Position numbers and translations under genes: made by a program. This document shows, in pieces, positions 8,778 to 17,848 of a DNA stretch of 64,000 nucleotides; within the stretch, counting starts at the first letter, position 1; the number at the start of each line of letters is the position of its first letter. The stretch covers positions 62,001 to 126,000 of the forward strand of contig JAQXOO010000012.1 of the NCBI GenBank assembly GCA_029099685.1. Reading direction: 5' to 3'. The notes under the pieces are model-generated. The model was not told the origin of the DNA. It worked only from the letters and a program-made list of their open reading frames with translations, and searched no databases. This DNA comes from Clostridia bacterium. GTDB taxonomy: Bacteria > Bacillota > Clostridia > Oscillospirales > Butyricicoccaceae.

Positions 8778-9224
8778 GTGGAAACAAAGGATATTCTTTA
8801 TGAACTCCGGACCAAAAACGGACTGTCCCAGGAAGCCTTGGCGGACAAGCTCTACGTAACCCGCCAGGCGGTATCCCGCTGGGAAAACGGAGAAACCGTA
8901 CCCAACACAGAAACGCTGAAGCTCCTGTCCAAAATGTTTGACGTCTCCATCAATACGCTGCTGGGCGCACCCCGGAAATTGGTCTGCCAGTGCTGCGGTA
9001 TGCCCCTGGACGATGCCTCTATCAGCAGAGAGCCTGACGGCACATTTAATGAAGAATACTGCAAATGGTGCTACGCGGACGGAAAATTTGTTTATACAAA
9101 TCTTGCGGAACTGACAGACTTCCTGGTGGCGCATATGTCAAATGAAACCTGGCCGCCGGAGCAGGCGCGGGCCTATTTTGAAGCCCAGCTTCCCAAACTG
9201 AACTACTGGCAGCAGAAGAAATAA
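8778..9224 (+). CDS. HTH (XRE-type) protein with C-terminal zinc ribbon
   Basis: A 148-residue two-domain protein. Residues 5-62 form a Cro/CI helix-turn-helix (LSQEALADKLYVTRQAVSRW). Residues from about 68 resemble the Zn_ribbon_2 family, with CQCCG, a later CKWC pair and a helical tail with WPPEQARAYFE. Such proteins are common in Clostridia; their regulated genes are unknown. I prefer the GTG at 8778 (eight bases after GAGGTGA) over the ATG at 8769, which overlaps that site. Confidence 0.8.
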   Translation: METKDILYELRTKNGLSQEALADKLYVTRQAVSRWENGETVPNTETLKLLSKMFDVSINTLLGAPRKLVCQCCGMPLDDASISREPDGTFNEEYCKWCYADGKFVYTNLAELTDFLVAHMSNETWPPEQARAYFEAQLPKLNYWQQKK

Positions 9225-9320
9225 GCTGCAGGCGCCTGCACCGTAAGCGGGGCAGCATACCGGGGCACATGGAGCAGCTTTTGAGGAAATACGCACATAC
9301 ACAGCTTTGACCCTTGCAGA

Positions 9321-9362
9321 AACGCCCCCGCATGACCGACCGGTCATGCGGGGGCGTTTTGT
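9321..9362. terminator. Bidirectional terminator between convergent genes
   Basis: A near-perfect stem of about 15 bp (AACGCCCCCGCATGACC with its complement ending at 9357) with T residues on the plus side. It sits between the plus-strand HTH gene and the minus-strand pepV, and can end both. Confidence 0.85.
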
Positions 9363-9363
9363 G

Positions 9364-10737
9364 TTATCCGTTAGCCAGCTCGTACATGGCGTGAGCCAGG
9401 ATGGCGGCATTGTCCATCAGACGGCTGACCTCCATATATTCGTCCGGTTTGTGCTCCCGGACCTCGTCTCCCGGGAAAATGGGGCCAAAAGCCAGAGTGT
9501 TGGGGATCATTTTGGCATAGGTGCCGCCGCCGATGCACTTGGGCTGGGCGGGCTGCCCGGTATAGTCGCTGTAGACCCGCAGCAGCGTCCGTACCAACGG
9601 GCTGTCCGGCGGCATATAGATCCGGGACTTGTGGAGCTGGTACGACCGGACAAAGCCGCCCCGGGCCATGGCCTGTTCCACCTGGGGCCCGCATTCGTCA
9701 AAGGTGCGGGTCACCGGATACCGGTAGTTGAGCCTGGCCTGGAGTGTTTCACCGTCAAAGGACACCACGCCCAGATTAAGCGTCAGCTTGCCGGACAGGG
9801 CGTCCTCCATAGCGATGCCCAGAGAGGCACCGTCCCATTCCATGCCAATGCCGGCCGCCAGCGCGTGTACCGCCTTTTGCAGACCACCCTCCAGAGGCAA
9901 CCTGTCCAGAAACAGCAGCAGCCGGCCGATGGCGTTTTCTCCCTCCCAGGGAGAGCCGCCGTGGGCGTTGACCCCAGCCGCCTCGATCCGAACACCTCCG
10001 TCAACAGGGGAGACCGTCACCTGTTCGGCGGTCATGGCGGCGATTTGGGCCGCCAGCGCGGACGGACAGGCCAGCACCGCCGCAGCGTGATCGGGCACGA
10101 TATTGTGCGCCGCACCGCCCGATAGCTCTTTCAGACGGATGGGGCCGCTCTGGGACAGGCGGCAGTCATAATATTCGGTGACCAGGCCCTTTTCGCCGTT
10201 GATAACGGGGTATTCACCGTCGGGCGTGATGCCCATGACCGGCACTTCACCGCCGTGCTTGAGATAATATTTCATGTCCGCGCTGCCAGTCTCCTCGTTG
10301 AGACCGTACAGGATGCGGATCCGCCGTTTCAGGGGCAGGCCGGCCTCTTTCAGCGCCAGCAGGGCGTAGAGCGCCGCCATGGTGGGTCCTTTGTCATCCA
10401 TGGAGCCGCGGCCATAGACACGCCCGTCCTTCAGATCGCCGCCAAAGGGATCCAGAGACCAGCCCTCGCCGGCGGGGACCACATCCAGATGGCCCAGTAC
10501 GGCCACCATTTCTTCGCCCTCACCGTATTCACACCAGCCCACGTGACCGTCACAGCTGCCGGTGGCAAAGCCCATGTCCGACGACAGTTTCAGCATATAC
10601 TGCAGGCAGTCGTGTACCGGCTGGCCGTAGGGGTGTCCGCTGCCGTCATCGGCATAGACGCTGGGGATGCGGATGCATGACTGCAGGCTGTGGACCAGAC
10701 GGTCCTGATAGGGGGAGAGTAACGCGCGCCAATCCAT
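9364..10737 (-). CDS. pepV: M20 family dipeptidase (PepV-like)
   Basis: A 457-residue zinc dipeptidase. The metal ligands are visible: VLGHLDVVPAGEGW (His, Asp), GRGSMDDKGPT (bridging Asp) and YGLNEETGS (the two Glu). PepV enzymes cleave dipeptides and act in peptide use. I chose ATG 10737, nine bases after AGGAAAGG; two earlier ATGs crowd that site. The open frame continues much further upstream but that part reads as the shadow of the Nudix gene. Confidence 0.9.
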   Translation of the reverse strand: MDWRALLSPYQDRLVHSLQSCIRIPSVYADDGSGHPYGQPVHDCLQYMLKLSSDMGFATGSCDGHVGWCEYGEGEEMVAVLGHLDVVPAGEGWSLDPFGGDLKDGRVYGRGSMDDKGPTMAALYALLALKEAGLPLKRRIRILYGLNEETGSADMKYYLKHGGEVPVMGITPDGEYPVINGEKGLVTEYYDCRLSQSGPIRLKELSGGAAHNIVPDHAAAVLACPSALAAQIAAMTAEQVTVSPVDGGVRIEAAGVNAHGGSPWEGENAIGRLLLFLDRLPLEGGLQKAVHALAAGIGMEWDGASLGIAMEDALSGKLTLNLGVVSFDGETLQARLNYRYPVTRTFDECGPQVEQAMARGGFVRSYQLHKSRIYMPPDSPLVRTLLRVYSDYTGQPAQPKCIGGGTYAKMIPNTLAFGPIFPGDEVREHKPDEYMEVSRLMDNAAILAHAMYELANG

Positions 10738-10826
10738 GTTCATCATCCTTTCCTGGGCCGCAGACGGCCCGAAACTGATACCATGGTAGCCCATTTGGCC
10801 ACAAAAGTCAATTACAATGGGCCGGA

Positions 10827-11207
10827 TCACAGATGCTTCAACCGCTCCAAAATGACTTCGTCCGCGGGACAGAAGGCCAGAGAATCGCTTTCCGCCGGGG
10901 TGATCCACCGCAGGGCATTGTGCTCCAACGGCTGCGGCTCGCCCTGGGACAAAACCGCATGGAACAGGGTCAGATGGACAGTGAGATCGGGATATTCGTG
11001 GGTCACTTCCATGAAAATATCCCGGGGGACAACGGTCACCGCCAACTCCTCGCGGCATTCCCGGACAAGGGCTTGTTCCCGGGTTTCGCCGGGCTCCACT
11101 TTTCCGCCGACAAACTCCCACAGAAGTCCCCGGGCCTTGTGAGCCGGGCGCTGACAAGCTAAAAACCTTTCACCCCGCCAAATGAGTGCGGCAACTACTT
11201 CGGTCAT
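10827..11207 (-). CDS. mutT: Nudix hydrolase, probable 8-oxo-dGTP diphosphatase
   Basis: A 126-residue Nudix protein. The Nudix box is complete: GGKVEPGETREQALVRE followed by CREELAV. The family removes oxidised or unusual nucleoside triphosphates. The size and the N-terminal AALIWRGERFLACQRP are MutT-like. The start lies two bases from the stop of the EamA transporter, so the two are co-transcribed. Confidence 0.88.
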   Translation of the reverse strand: MTEVVAALIWRGERFLACQRPAHKARGLLWEFVGGKVEPGETREQALVRECREELAVTVVPRDIFMEVTHEYPDLTVHLTLFHAVLSQGEPQPLEHNALRWITPAESDSLAFCPADEVILERLKHL

Positions 11208-11208
11208 C

Positions 11209-12093
11209 TTATTTCCTTCCTTTCACAGGCAGCTGCACCTCAGAGACCACCGCCGCGCCCAGAATAAGCACGGCACTCAGCCCCACGGAGGGCGGCATAG
11301 GCTCCCGGAGCAGCAGAGCAGAGGTGAGCACCGCCACCACCGGGTCAATGTAGCTGAAGATGGCCGCTGTCTGGCTGGGAATGGCCCCCAGCGCGTCAAA
11401 ATACAGGGCATAGGCCAGGCCGGTGTGCACCACACCGGCCACCAGCAGCAGCACGGCCGGCCGGGCACTCAGGATCAGACCTGAAAACCGGACGGTCACC
11501 AGACAATAGGGGAGCAGCACCATAGCGGAGATGCCCAACTGCAGAATGGTCTTTTCCAGGGCAGGCAGACCTTGTATCCGCTTGTTCAGCAGTACAATGG
11601 CGGCGTACAGCACCGCCGCGGCCAGCCCCAGCAAAATGCCCGTTCCCTGGCCGCTCCGGAAGGCTCCGCCCTGCAGTACGCCGGACAGGCCCACCATGCC
11701 GCCCAGCGCCGCCGCCACACACAGGCCCTTTTTCAACGTCAGCGGCTCATGGGTCACCACGGGGGAGAGCAGGATCACCAAAATGGGCGCCAGATAGTAG
11801 CACAGCGTGGACACCGCCACCGAGGTATAGCGATAGGACTCGAACAAAAGGATCCAGTTGAAGCCAAGGGCGCCGCCGGACAGGAGCAGGTACGGCAGAT
11901 TTTTGCCAATGGCACCGCCGTGAAAGCGTGCGCCCCGAACCCGCATCTGCACCAGCAGAAACAGCGTCCCGATGATACCCCGGCACAGGGCGATGACGCT
12001 GCTGGGCAGGCCGATGTGCTTCACCAGCAGGCCGATGGTGCCGAAAATCACCATTGCAGCCACAAATTTGCCTTTTTCCGCCTTGCCTTGCAT
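11209..12093 (-). CDS. EamA/DMT family transporter
   Basis: A 294-residue protein with ten predicted membrane segments arranged as two EamA repeats (the second containing GAIPSQTAAIFSYIDPVVAV, a typical DMT motif). The family exports or imports small metabolites; no substrate can be named. ATG 12093 has a purine-rich GGGGGCAG site. It precedes the Nudix gene in one transcript. Confidence 0.88.
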   Translation of the reverse strand: MQGKAEKGKFVAAMVIFGTIGLLVKHIGLPSSVIALCRGIIGTLFLLVQMRVRGARFHGGAIGKNLPYLLLSGGALGFNWILLFESYRYTSVAVSTLCYYLAPILVILLSPVVTHEPLTLKKGLCVAAALGGMVGLSGVLQGGAFRSGQGTGILLGLAAAVLYAAIVLLNKRIQGLPALEKTILQLGISAMVLLPYCLVTVRFSGLILSARPAVLLLVAGVVHTGLAYALYFDALGAIPSQTAAIFSYIDPVVAVLTSALLLREPMPPSVGLSAVLILGAAVVSEVQLPVKGRK

Positions 12094-12178
12094 ACCGCTG
12101 CCCCCGCTTGTCAAACAGATGTCCCTATTATAATGCACCCGCGGTCTGCCGTCAATGAAAAGAAAAGAGGAGCCGCCA

Positions 12179-12982
12179 TCAGGCAGCTCCCTGTGTTTCA
12201 ATCATCCATAAATTGCGGATCTGACCGTAAATATCATTATAATCCCACAATTTTTCCGAATTGGCACGGCTGTTGGGATCGTTGATCCGGATGTGTCCGT
12301 CCTCCATGCCGGTCATGACGATGTAATGTCCGCTGGAGGTAAAATCCCCCGGCCCCATGACGCAGATGACAGGCTTTCCATCTTCCAGCGCAGAGGTGAT
12401 GCGGCCCTCTACCAGGGGAAGCTCGGTGGCTTTCAGTCCCAGCTTGGCGGCGCCCTGGCTGATGAGCGTCCAGGAGGAGCCGTTGCCCCGGCTGCAATAG
12501 CCCTCGTCGATAGCAAAGCGGATCAGGTTGTCCGGGGACATAGCGGGATCGCCGGTGAGATAGAAGGCCGTCATGGACAGGCACACCGGGCCGCAGGCGG
12601 TGAGTCCCGCCACATCGTCGCCGTATTGCAGGTAACCCCACCGTTTATCCCACTGAAGAAACAGCGGCATACCCTGGGAGCGGTCGTACTCCGAAAGATC
12701 CACCGTATGGGCCGCACTGTGCTCTGTGGGATAGCTGAGGACGAAATCCTCTGTCTCCGGGTTGCGGTCCAGCAGGGCGATCAGGCTTTCGGGCCAGTCC
12801 CGGTAGTGAAGACCGTGGTCCCGGGCATAAGCCATCACCGTCAGCTCCGCCGGGCTATGGGCACGGTCGTCAAAGGTCAGCTCATTTGCCCACCGGCGTG
12901 CTGAGGGATACAGCTTCCAGCCCGCCGTGAAGAGCAGGACCAGGACCAGCAGGCTGCAAAGAAACCATCTTTTTTTGCACAT
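12179..12982 (-). CDS. C39-like papain-fold peptidase, membrane-anchored
   Basis: A 267-residue protein with an N-terminal membrane segment or signal (WFLCSLLVLVLLFTAGW) and a C-terminal peptidase_C39_2 domain: FLQWDKRWGY (oxyanion Gln), TACGPVCLSM (catalytic Cys), SGHYIVMTG (His) and INDPNSR (Asp/Asn). It probably acts outside the membrane. It is not next to a bacteriocin transporter, so a maturation role is unlikely. The C-terminus and start have clear signals; the target is unknown. Confidence 0.85.
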   Translation of the reverse strand: MCKKRWFLCSLLVLVLLFTAGWKLYPSARRWANELTFDDRAHSPAELTVMAYARDHGLHYRDWPESLIALLDRNPETEDFVLSYPTEHSAAHTVDLSEYDRSQGMPLFLQWDKRWGYLQYGDDVAGLTACGPVCLSMTAFYLTGDPAMSPDNLIRFAIDEGYCSRGNGSSWTLISQGAAKLGLKATELPLVEGRITSALEDGKPVICVMGPGDFTSSGHYIVMTGMEDGHIRINDPNSRANSEKLWDYNDIYGQIRNLWMIETQGAA

Positions 12983-13013
12983 AAACAGGTACCTCCGTCT
13001 GTCTTATGGAGAC

Positions 13014-13022
13014 AGTATACCA
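13014..13022 (-). promoter_or_regulatory. Possible extended -10 promoter of the C39 peptidase gene
   Basis: The minus strand reads TGGTATACT, a TGn-extended -10 element (-10 at 13014-13019), about 30 bases before the start codon. No clear -35 is seen. Confidence 0.4.
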
Positions 13023-13068
13023 CGGCGGCTTTAAGATGGCCTTGCGGAGAGGTTAAGAGTTTCTTAAA

Positions 13069-14034
13069 TCAGTAGCCCTGGCGCAGGTCCACCACGTGCT
13101 CCAGGGGCTCTCCCTTGTCCCAGTGGCCCAGATTTCGCAGGAAGATGTCGATGACCAGCTGGCAGGTCTTTGCCAGGGACATATTGCCCGAAACATGGGG
13201 TGTGAGCAGAAGGTTGGGGGCATCCCAAAGGAAGTGGTCCCGGGGCAGAGGCTCGGGGTCGGCCACATCCAGCGCCGCGCCCGCCAGCTTGCCGGAACGC
13301 AGCGCATCGTACAGCGCCTGCTGGTCCACGGCGGTGCCCCGGCCCACATTGATGATATAGGCGCCCTGTTTCATGGCATCCAGCACCTCACGGTTCAGGA
13401 TGTGCCGGGTGCTGCCGGTGCCGGGCAGGCACAGGGCCACCACATCGGCGTCCCTGACGGCCTCCTGCAGCCGGTCGATGGTATAGACCCGATCGCACCA
13501 GTCGGGCTTTAGCTGTTCCGTGCGGCGCACACCGCAGACGGAAGCGCCCATGGCCTTCAGCCGTCTGCCGAAATTGCTGCCGATGTCGCCCATGCCCACG
13601 ATGGTCACGTTGCTGTCGTAAATGGAGCGGATGTCGCCGATGATCTTCCAGCCCCGTTGGGCCACCAGCGCCTGATATTCGGGCATCCGGCGCATCATCA
13701 TCAGCAGCACGCAGATCATGTGCTCCGCGATGGTGATGCCGTAGGCGCCGGAGGCGTTGGTCAGCACCGCGTCGGGACGGGCAAATACGCCGGGCCTGCT
13801 GTACCGGTCCACGCCGGCAAAGGAGCACTGCAGCCAGTGCAGGTCGGGACACTGGGCAAGCAGTTCTGGGGGAAACATGCCGAACAGGATCGCGCAGTCC
13901 CGGATGTCCTCCAGGGTCACCTGGTCATCCTTGAGGAACCTCGGCTCATAGCCCAGTGCCCGGACCCCCTGGGAGATCATCTTTTCCCAACGGTCATTGT
14001 AAAAGGATATATGGATGGCGATGGTCTTGCACAT
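13069..14034 (-). CDS. D-isomer 2-hydroxyacid dehydrogenase
   Basis: A 321-residue NAD(P)-dependent dehydrogenase. The cofactor-binding motif is GMGDIGSNFG and the later INVGRGTAVDQQAL is the family signature; catalytic Arg, Glu and His positions fit the family. It would interconvert a 2-hydroxy acid and a 2-keto acid; the exact substrate is unclear. It follows the YihY gene by two bases and is likely co-transcribed with it. Confidence 0.88.
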   Translation of the reverse strand: MCKTIAIHISFYNDRWEKMISQGVRALGYEPRFLKDDQVTLEDIRDCAILFGMFPPELLAQCPDLHWLQCSFAGVDRYSRPGVFARPDAVLTNASGAYGITIAEHMICVLLMMMRRMPEYQALVAQRGWKIIGDIRSIYDSNVTIVGMGDIGSNFGRRLKAMGASVCGVRRTEQLKPDWCDRVYTIDRLQEAVRDADVVALCLPGTGSTRHILNREVLDAMKQGAYIINVGRGTAVDQQALYDALRSGKLAGAALDVADPEPLPRDHFLWDAPNLLLTPHVSGNMSLAKTCQLVIDIFLRNLGHWDKGEPLEHVVDLRQGY

Positions 14035-14036
14035 GG

Positions 14037-14897
14037 TTATTCTCCTTTATCCACCAAATGATGTTCTGAATTTTTTTCTAAAACATGATTGAGTTCCCCA
14101 CCCAGGATGATGACCATGCCGGTGAGGTAAAACCACAGCATCAGCACCATAAAGGCCGCCAGAGAGCCGTAGATCAGCGAATAGCGGGAGGCATGGCTGA
14201 TGTAGTAGGAGAAAGCGGAGGTCACCACAAACCAGGTAACTACGGCAAAGCCGGCGCCGGGCATCGCCTGGGTGAAGCGGTATTTTCCGAAACCCACCAC
14301 CGCGTAGAAGCAGGAGAGGATCAGGAACATATAGACCGGGCCCACCATCATGCGCAGCAGGTCCCACAGCTTCAGCAGCAGTTCGGGGATGTCGATGGCG
14401 ATATATTCGCTCACCTGCCGCAGCAGGTTTTCGCTGACCATCATCAAAAGCAGCAGCACGATGACAGAAAACAGCAAAAGCACCGACAAAATGATGCTGG
14501 CCAACGCGTTGAAGCGGCCCTGCCGGGTGATGCGGTAAGCCCGTGAGACCGACTGGATCAGAGAGGTGATGGCCCGGGACAGGGCGTATACCGTAAGAAA
14601 CAGGCAGGCATATAAGAGGACCGGCGCGTCCAGTCCCTGAATATAGGACAGGTAGGAGGTCAGAATATCAGCCACCTGCGCGGGAAGCACCACGCCCAGC
14701 GTGGTGGAAAGCATATCAGTGGACAGGTGCAGCATACTTACGGCCACATTGAGGAAGATCAGCAAGGGGAAAAGGGAAAACAGAAGATAATAGGACAGCT
14801 CTGCCGCCGACCGCCCCACGTGGTCCTGAAAATACCGCCGGACCAGATCGGCCAGCACCCGAACAATGAATGGCCGCGGCTTGCGCTCCTGTTCCAT
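14037..14897 (-). CDS. YihY/BrkB family membrane protein
   Basis: A 286-residue membrane protein with about six hydrophobic segments and the family's SAAELSYYLLFSLFPL near the N-terminus. Despite old names (RNase BN, virulence factor BrkB), the function of this family is not settled. ATG 14897 is preceded by GAGGAGGTGC. It is the first gene of a two-gene unit with the dehydrogenase. Confidence 0.88.
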   Translation of the reverse strand: MEQERKPRPFIVRVLADLVRRYFQDHVGRSAAELSYYLLFSLFPLLIFLNVAVSMLHLSTDMLSTTLGVVLPAQVADILTSYLSYIQGLDAPVLLYACLFLTVYALSRAITSLIQSVSRAYRITRQGRFNALASIILSVLLLFSVIVLLLLMMVSENLLRQVSEYIAIDIPELLLKLWDLLRMMVGPVYMFLILSCFYAVVGFGKYRFTQAMPGAGFAVVTWFVVTSAFSYYISHASRYSLIYGSLAAFMVLMLWFYLTGMVIILGGELNHVLEKNSEHHLVDKGE

Positions 14898-14971
14898 AGC
14901 GCACCTCCTCCGCTGAAATGTAAACAGTATATCATAATTTACCTGAAAAAGAAAGGGCTTTCCGGAGGCTG

Positions 14972-15000
14972 TTGCGGGAAAGCCGGGGATGTGGTACAAT
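14972..15000 (+). promoter_or_regulatory. Likely promoter of yhaM
   Basis: TTGCGG at 14972-14977 and TACAAT at 14995-15000 with a 17-base spacer and a TG before the -10. The leader to the yhaM start would be about 160 bases. In the rest of the 270-base gap (14898-15167) I see no gene. Confidence 0.5.
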
Positions 15001-15167
15001 GAAACCTAAGCACAGAAAAACCGGGACGCAGAACTGGATCCGCCGCCCTGCCCACGGGCTGTCAAGCGTCCTTTGCGCGCAAACATCACGGACAGAGCCG
15101 CCGTTTAGGCGCTTTTCCGCGTTTTACGGCATAAAAAGCCAACACAGACAAAAGAGGTGTACGATCT

Positions 15168-16106
15168 ATGAATCTTTGCGATATCCAGGCCGGCATGAGC
15201 ATCTCCGGCTTTTATCTGTTGAAGCAGGCATCCCTGCGCACCACCGCCGCGGGAAAACCCTATCTGGCAGCCGCCATTGCCGACCGCACAGGCGCGGCGG
15301 AACTGAAAGTATGGGACTACAGCGGCCCCATTTCCCACGAGGACGAGGGAAAGGTGGTCTGTCTCAGCGGACGGGTCTCCGATTTCAAGGGCGCGCTGCA
15401 GGTCACGGCCGACCGCATCCGGCTGGCCCAGCAGAATGACAACTATGACCTGAGCCTGCTGGTGCCCGCCGCGCCGCTGGATGTGCAGCAGACCCTGCAG
15501 GAACTGGAGCAGATGCTGTCCTCCATGGAGGACGCGGGCTATCAGGCTGTCTGCCGGGAGATGCTGCGCCGCCACCACCGGGCGTTTACCACGATTCCGG
15601 CCGCAAAAAGCGTCCATCACGGCTTTTTGAACGGCCTGCTGATGCACACTGTCACCATGATGAAGACCGCCTTGTTTCTGGCAGAACAGTATGGCGATTT
15701 TCTGGACCGGGACCTGCTGCTGGCGGGCACCTTCCTCCATGACTTTGCAAAAATTCAGGAGTTTAAGGTATCTCAGACCGGCCTGGTCACCGATTATACC
15801 ACCCAGGGCCAGTTGCTGGGCCACCTGGTGATGGGCGCTCAGGAAGCGGCCCAGGTCTGTGCCCAGTGCGGCGTCAGCCCGGAGCGGTCCATGCTGCTGC
15901 AGCATCTGATCCTGTCCCACCACGGCGATCCGGCGTTCGGCGCTGCCGTACTGCCCCAGTGCGCGGAAGCCGAGCTGCTGTCCTATATTGACCTGATCGA
16001 CAGCCGCATGGAGATCTACCGTGAAGTGCTGGACAAAACCGAGCCTGGGCAGTTTTCCGACCGGGTGTTTGCTTTGGACAACAAGCGCCTGTACCGCCAC
16101 AGATGA
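15168..16106 (+). CDS. yhaM: YhaM-type 3'-5' exoribonuclease (OB fold plus HD domain)
   Basis: A 312-residue protein with an N-terminal OB-fold nucleic-acid domain (to about residue 95) and a C-terminal HD metal domain (HHGFLNGLLMHTVTMM, then GTFLHDFAKI). This order is typical of YhaM, a Mn-dependent 3'-5' exonuclease of Firmicutes acting on RNA and single-stranded DNA. The start is preceded by AGAGGTG. It stands alone between opposite-strand genes. Confidence 0.88.
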   Translation: MNLCDIQAGMSISGFYLLKQASLRTTAAGKPYLAAAIADRTGAAELKVWDYSGPISHEDEGKVVCLSGRVSDFKGALQVTADRIRLAQQNDNYDLSLLVPAAPLDVQQTLQELEQMLSSMEDAGYQAVCREMLRRHHRAFTTIPAAKSVHHGFLNGLLMHTVTMMKTALFLAEQYGDFLDRDLLLAGTFLHDFAKIQEFKVSQTGLVTDYTTQGQLLGHLVMGAQEAAQVCAQCGVSPERSMLLQHLILSHHGDPAFGAAVLPQCAEAELLSYIDLIDSRMEIYREVLDKTEPGQFSDRVFALDNKRLYRHR

Positions 16107-16142
16107 CGGAACCGCTGCCTATCCCGGTTGCTTATGGATGAT

Positions 16143-16180
16143 ACGACTGCCGTTCTCGCTTTTGAGAACGGCAGTTCTTT
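16143..16180. terminator. Bidirectional terminator after yhaM
   Basis: A perfect 12-bp stem (16145-16156 with 16163-16174) followed by a T-rich tract. It separates convergent yhaM and the deacetylase gene. Confidence 0.88.
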
Positions 16181-16194
16181 TCACTGTGTTTTTA

Positions 16195-16968
16195 TCAGTT
16201 TTGTCCGGGAATCTGACGGCCGGTGTGGTCCATGGTAAAATTGTCCCGCAGGATCAGCTGGGATACCGGGACCATGGAGTAGCCCTGCTGAATGAGCCCT
16301 TCAATCACCGATGGCAAGGCGGCAGGCGTGTTCTTTGCGGCGTTGTGGAACAGCACGATGGAGCCGGGCTGTACCCGCTTCAGCACCCGCTGGCAGATCT
16401 GGTCAGGCGTGGGGTCCTTCCAGTCCAGACTGTCCACATCCCACTGGATGCAGTACATACCGCATTCCCGCACGGTAGCTACCACGCTGTCGTTGTAATC
16501 CCCGTAGGGCGGACGGAACAGGATGGGAGTCACGCCGGTGATGGCGGCGATCTTTTCATTGCAGGTGTTCAGCTGGGTTTTGATCTGCTCGGCGCTCAGT
16601 TTGGTAAAATAGGGGTGGTTATCCGAATGGTTCATGATCTCGTGCCCGGCATCATGAAGGGCTTTTACGGATTCCGGATATTTGTCCACCCACTCGCCCA
16701 CCACGAAAAACGTGGCCTTGATGTTGTACTTTCCCAAAATGTCGATGAGCTGCTGCGTATCCTCATTGCCCCAGGCAGCGTCGAAGGTAAGGGAACACAC
16801 CTTGCTGTCCTTTTGCACACAGTAGATGGGCAGATCCCGCTGGGTGGCGGCAGCCATGGCGGCACGGGGCACCATGCACAGCAGACAAAGGGCCAGCCCC
16901 ACTGCCACCGCGGCGGCAACGGTGACCTTTTTGCTGTGCGGGATGTGGAATCGCTTGAAAAGTTTCAT
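16195..16968 (-). CDS. Polysaccharide deacetylase, PdaB-like
   Basis: A 257-residue NodB-domain protein with an N-terminal membrane anchor. The metal site motifs are LTFDAAWGN (one Asp retained where most enzymes have TFDDGP), MNHSDNH and FRPPYGDYN. The pattern FDAAWGN is characteristic of the sporulation deacetylase PdaB. It would remove acetyl groups from peptidoglycan or a related glycan on the outer face of the membrane. The ribosome site AAGGAGAAA precedes ATG 16968. Confidence 0.85.
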   Translation of the reverse strand: MKLFKRFHIPHSKKVTVAAAVAVGLALCLLCMVPRAAMAAATQRDLPIYCVQKDSKVCSLTFDAAWGNEDTQQLIDILGKYNIKATFFVVGEWVDKYPESVKALHDAGHEIMNHSDNHPYFTKLSAEQIKTQLNTCNEKIAAITGVTPILFRPPYGDYNDSVVATVRECGMYCIQWDVDSLDWKDPTPDQICQRVLKRVQPGSIVLFHNAAKNTPAALPSVIEGLIQQGYSMVPVSQLILRDNFTMDHTGRQIPGQN

Positions 16969-17083
16969 GCAGATTTCTCCTTTGAATTGATACTGGCAGC
17001 GGTGAGCGAGGGAGAAAAGGCCTATCGCGGCCCGCGGTCAGCCCCTGGGCACCGGTGCTGTTCAAACTCTATGCGAAAAAGGC

Positions 17084-17130
17084 AAAAAACAACACCCTGT
17101 TTGCGGAAGCAAACAGGGTGTTGCTGTTTT
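17084..17130 (-). terminator. Terminator of the liv operon
   Basis: A perfect 15-bp stem (17090-17104 with 17109-17123) with a GGAA/TTCC tetraloop is followed on the minus strand by six T residues. It is just downstream of livF. Confidence 0.93.
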
Positions 17131-17138
17131 TCAATCGA

Positions 17139-17846
17139 TCAGCCGCCCAGATAGGCTTTTTTGATGGCGGGGGAGTCCAGCAGCTCAGCGCCGGTGCCGG
17201 AGGTGACGATCTTTCCGGTCTCCAGCACATAACCGCGGTGGGCGATGTGCAGGGCAGCGCGGGCGTTCTGCTCCACCAGCAGGATGGTGGTGCCGTCCTT
17301 GTGCAGCTCCTGGATGATATCAAAAATCTGCTCCACAAGGATGGGCGCCAGGCCCATGGAGGGCTCGTCCAGCATCAGCAGCTTGGGGTGGCTCATCAGG
17401 GCGCGGCCCATGGCCAACATCTGCTGTTCTCCGCCGGACAGCGTTCCGGCGACCTGCTTGCGGCGCTCTTTCAGCCGGGGAAACCGCTGGAACACATGGT
17501 CCAGGTCATCTGCACTGGCCTTACCATTGATATAGGCACCCATTTCAAGGTTTTCCTGCACGGTCATCTGGAGGAAGACCCTGCGGCCTTCGGGAACCAG
17601 GGCCAGACCCTTGGAGACAACCTTATGACACGGCGTTTTGACCAGTGATTCACCCAGAAAAGTGATATTTCCGGTCTTGCTGTGGAGCAGGCCGGAGATG
17701 GTATTCAGCGTGGTGGATTTTCCAGCGCCGTTGGCGCCGATCAGGGTAACGATCTCACCCTGGTTGACCTCGAAGGAAACGCCCTTGATGGCATGGATGC
17801 TGCCGTAATAAACGTTGATGTCTTCCACTTTCAGGATGGTGTCCAT
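17139..17846 (-). CDS. livF: Branched-chain amino acid ABC importer ATPase LivF
   Basis: A 235-residue ATPase with Walker A GANGAGKST (37-45), signature LSGGEQQMLA and Walker B LLMLDEPSMGL. It is the second of two ATPases that drive the HAAT-family importer. It is the last gene of the operon, two bases after livG. Confidence 0.93.
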   Translation of the reverse strand: MDTILKVEDINVYYGSIHAIKGVSFEVNQGEIVTLIGANGAGKSTTLNTISGLLHSKTGNITFLGESLVKTPCHKVVSKGLALVPEGRRVFLQMTVQENLEMGAYINGKASADDLDHVFQRFPRLKERRKQVAGTLSGGEQQMLAMGRALMSHPKLLMLDEPSMGLAPILVEQIFDIIQELHKDGTTILLVEQNARAALHIAHRGYVLETGKIVTSGTGAELLDSPAIKKAYLGG

Positions 17847-17848
17847 AC

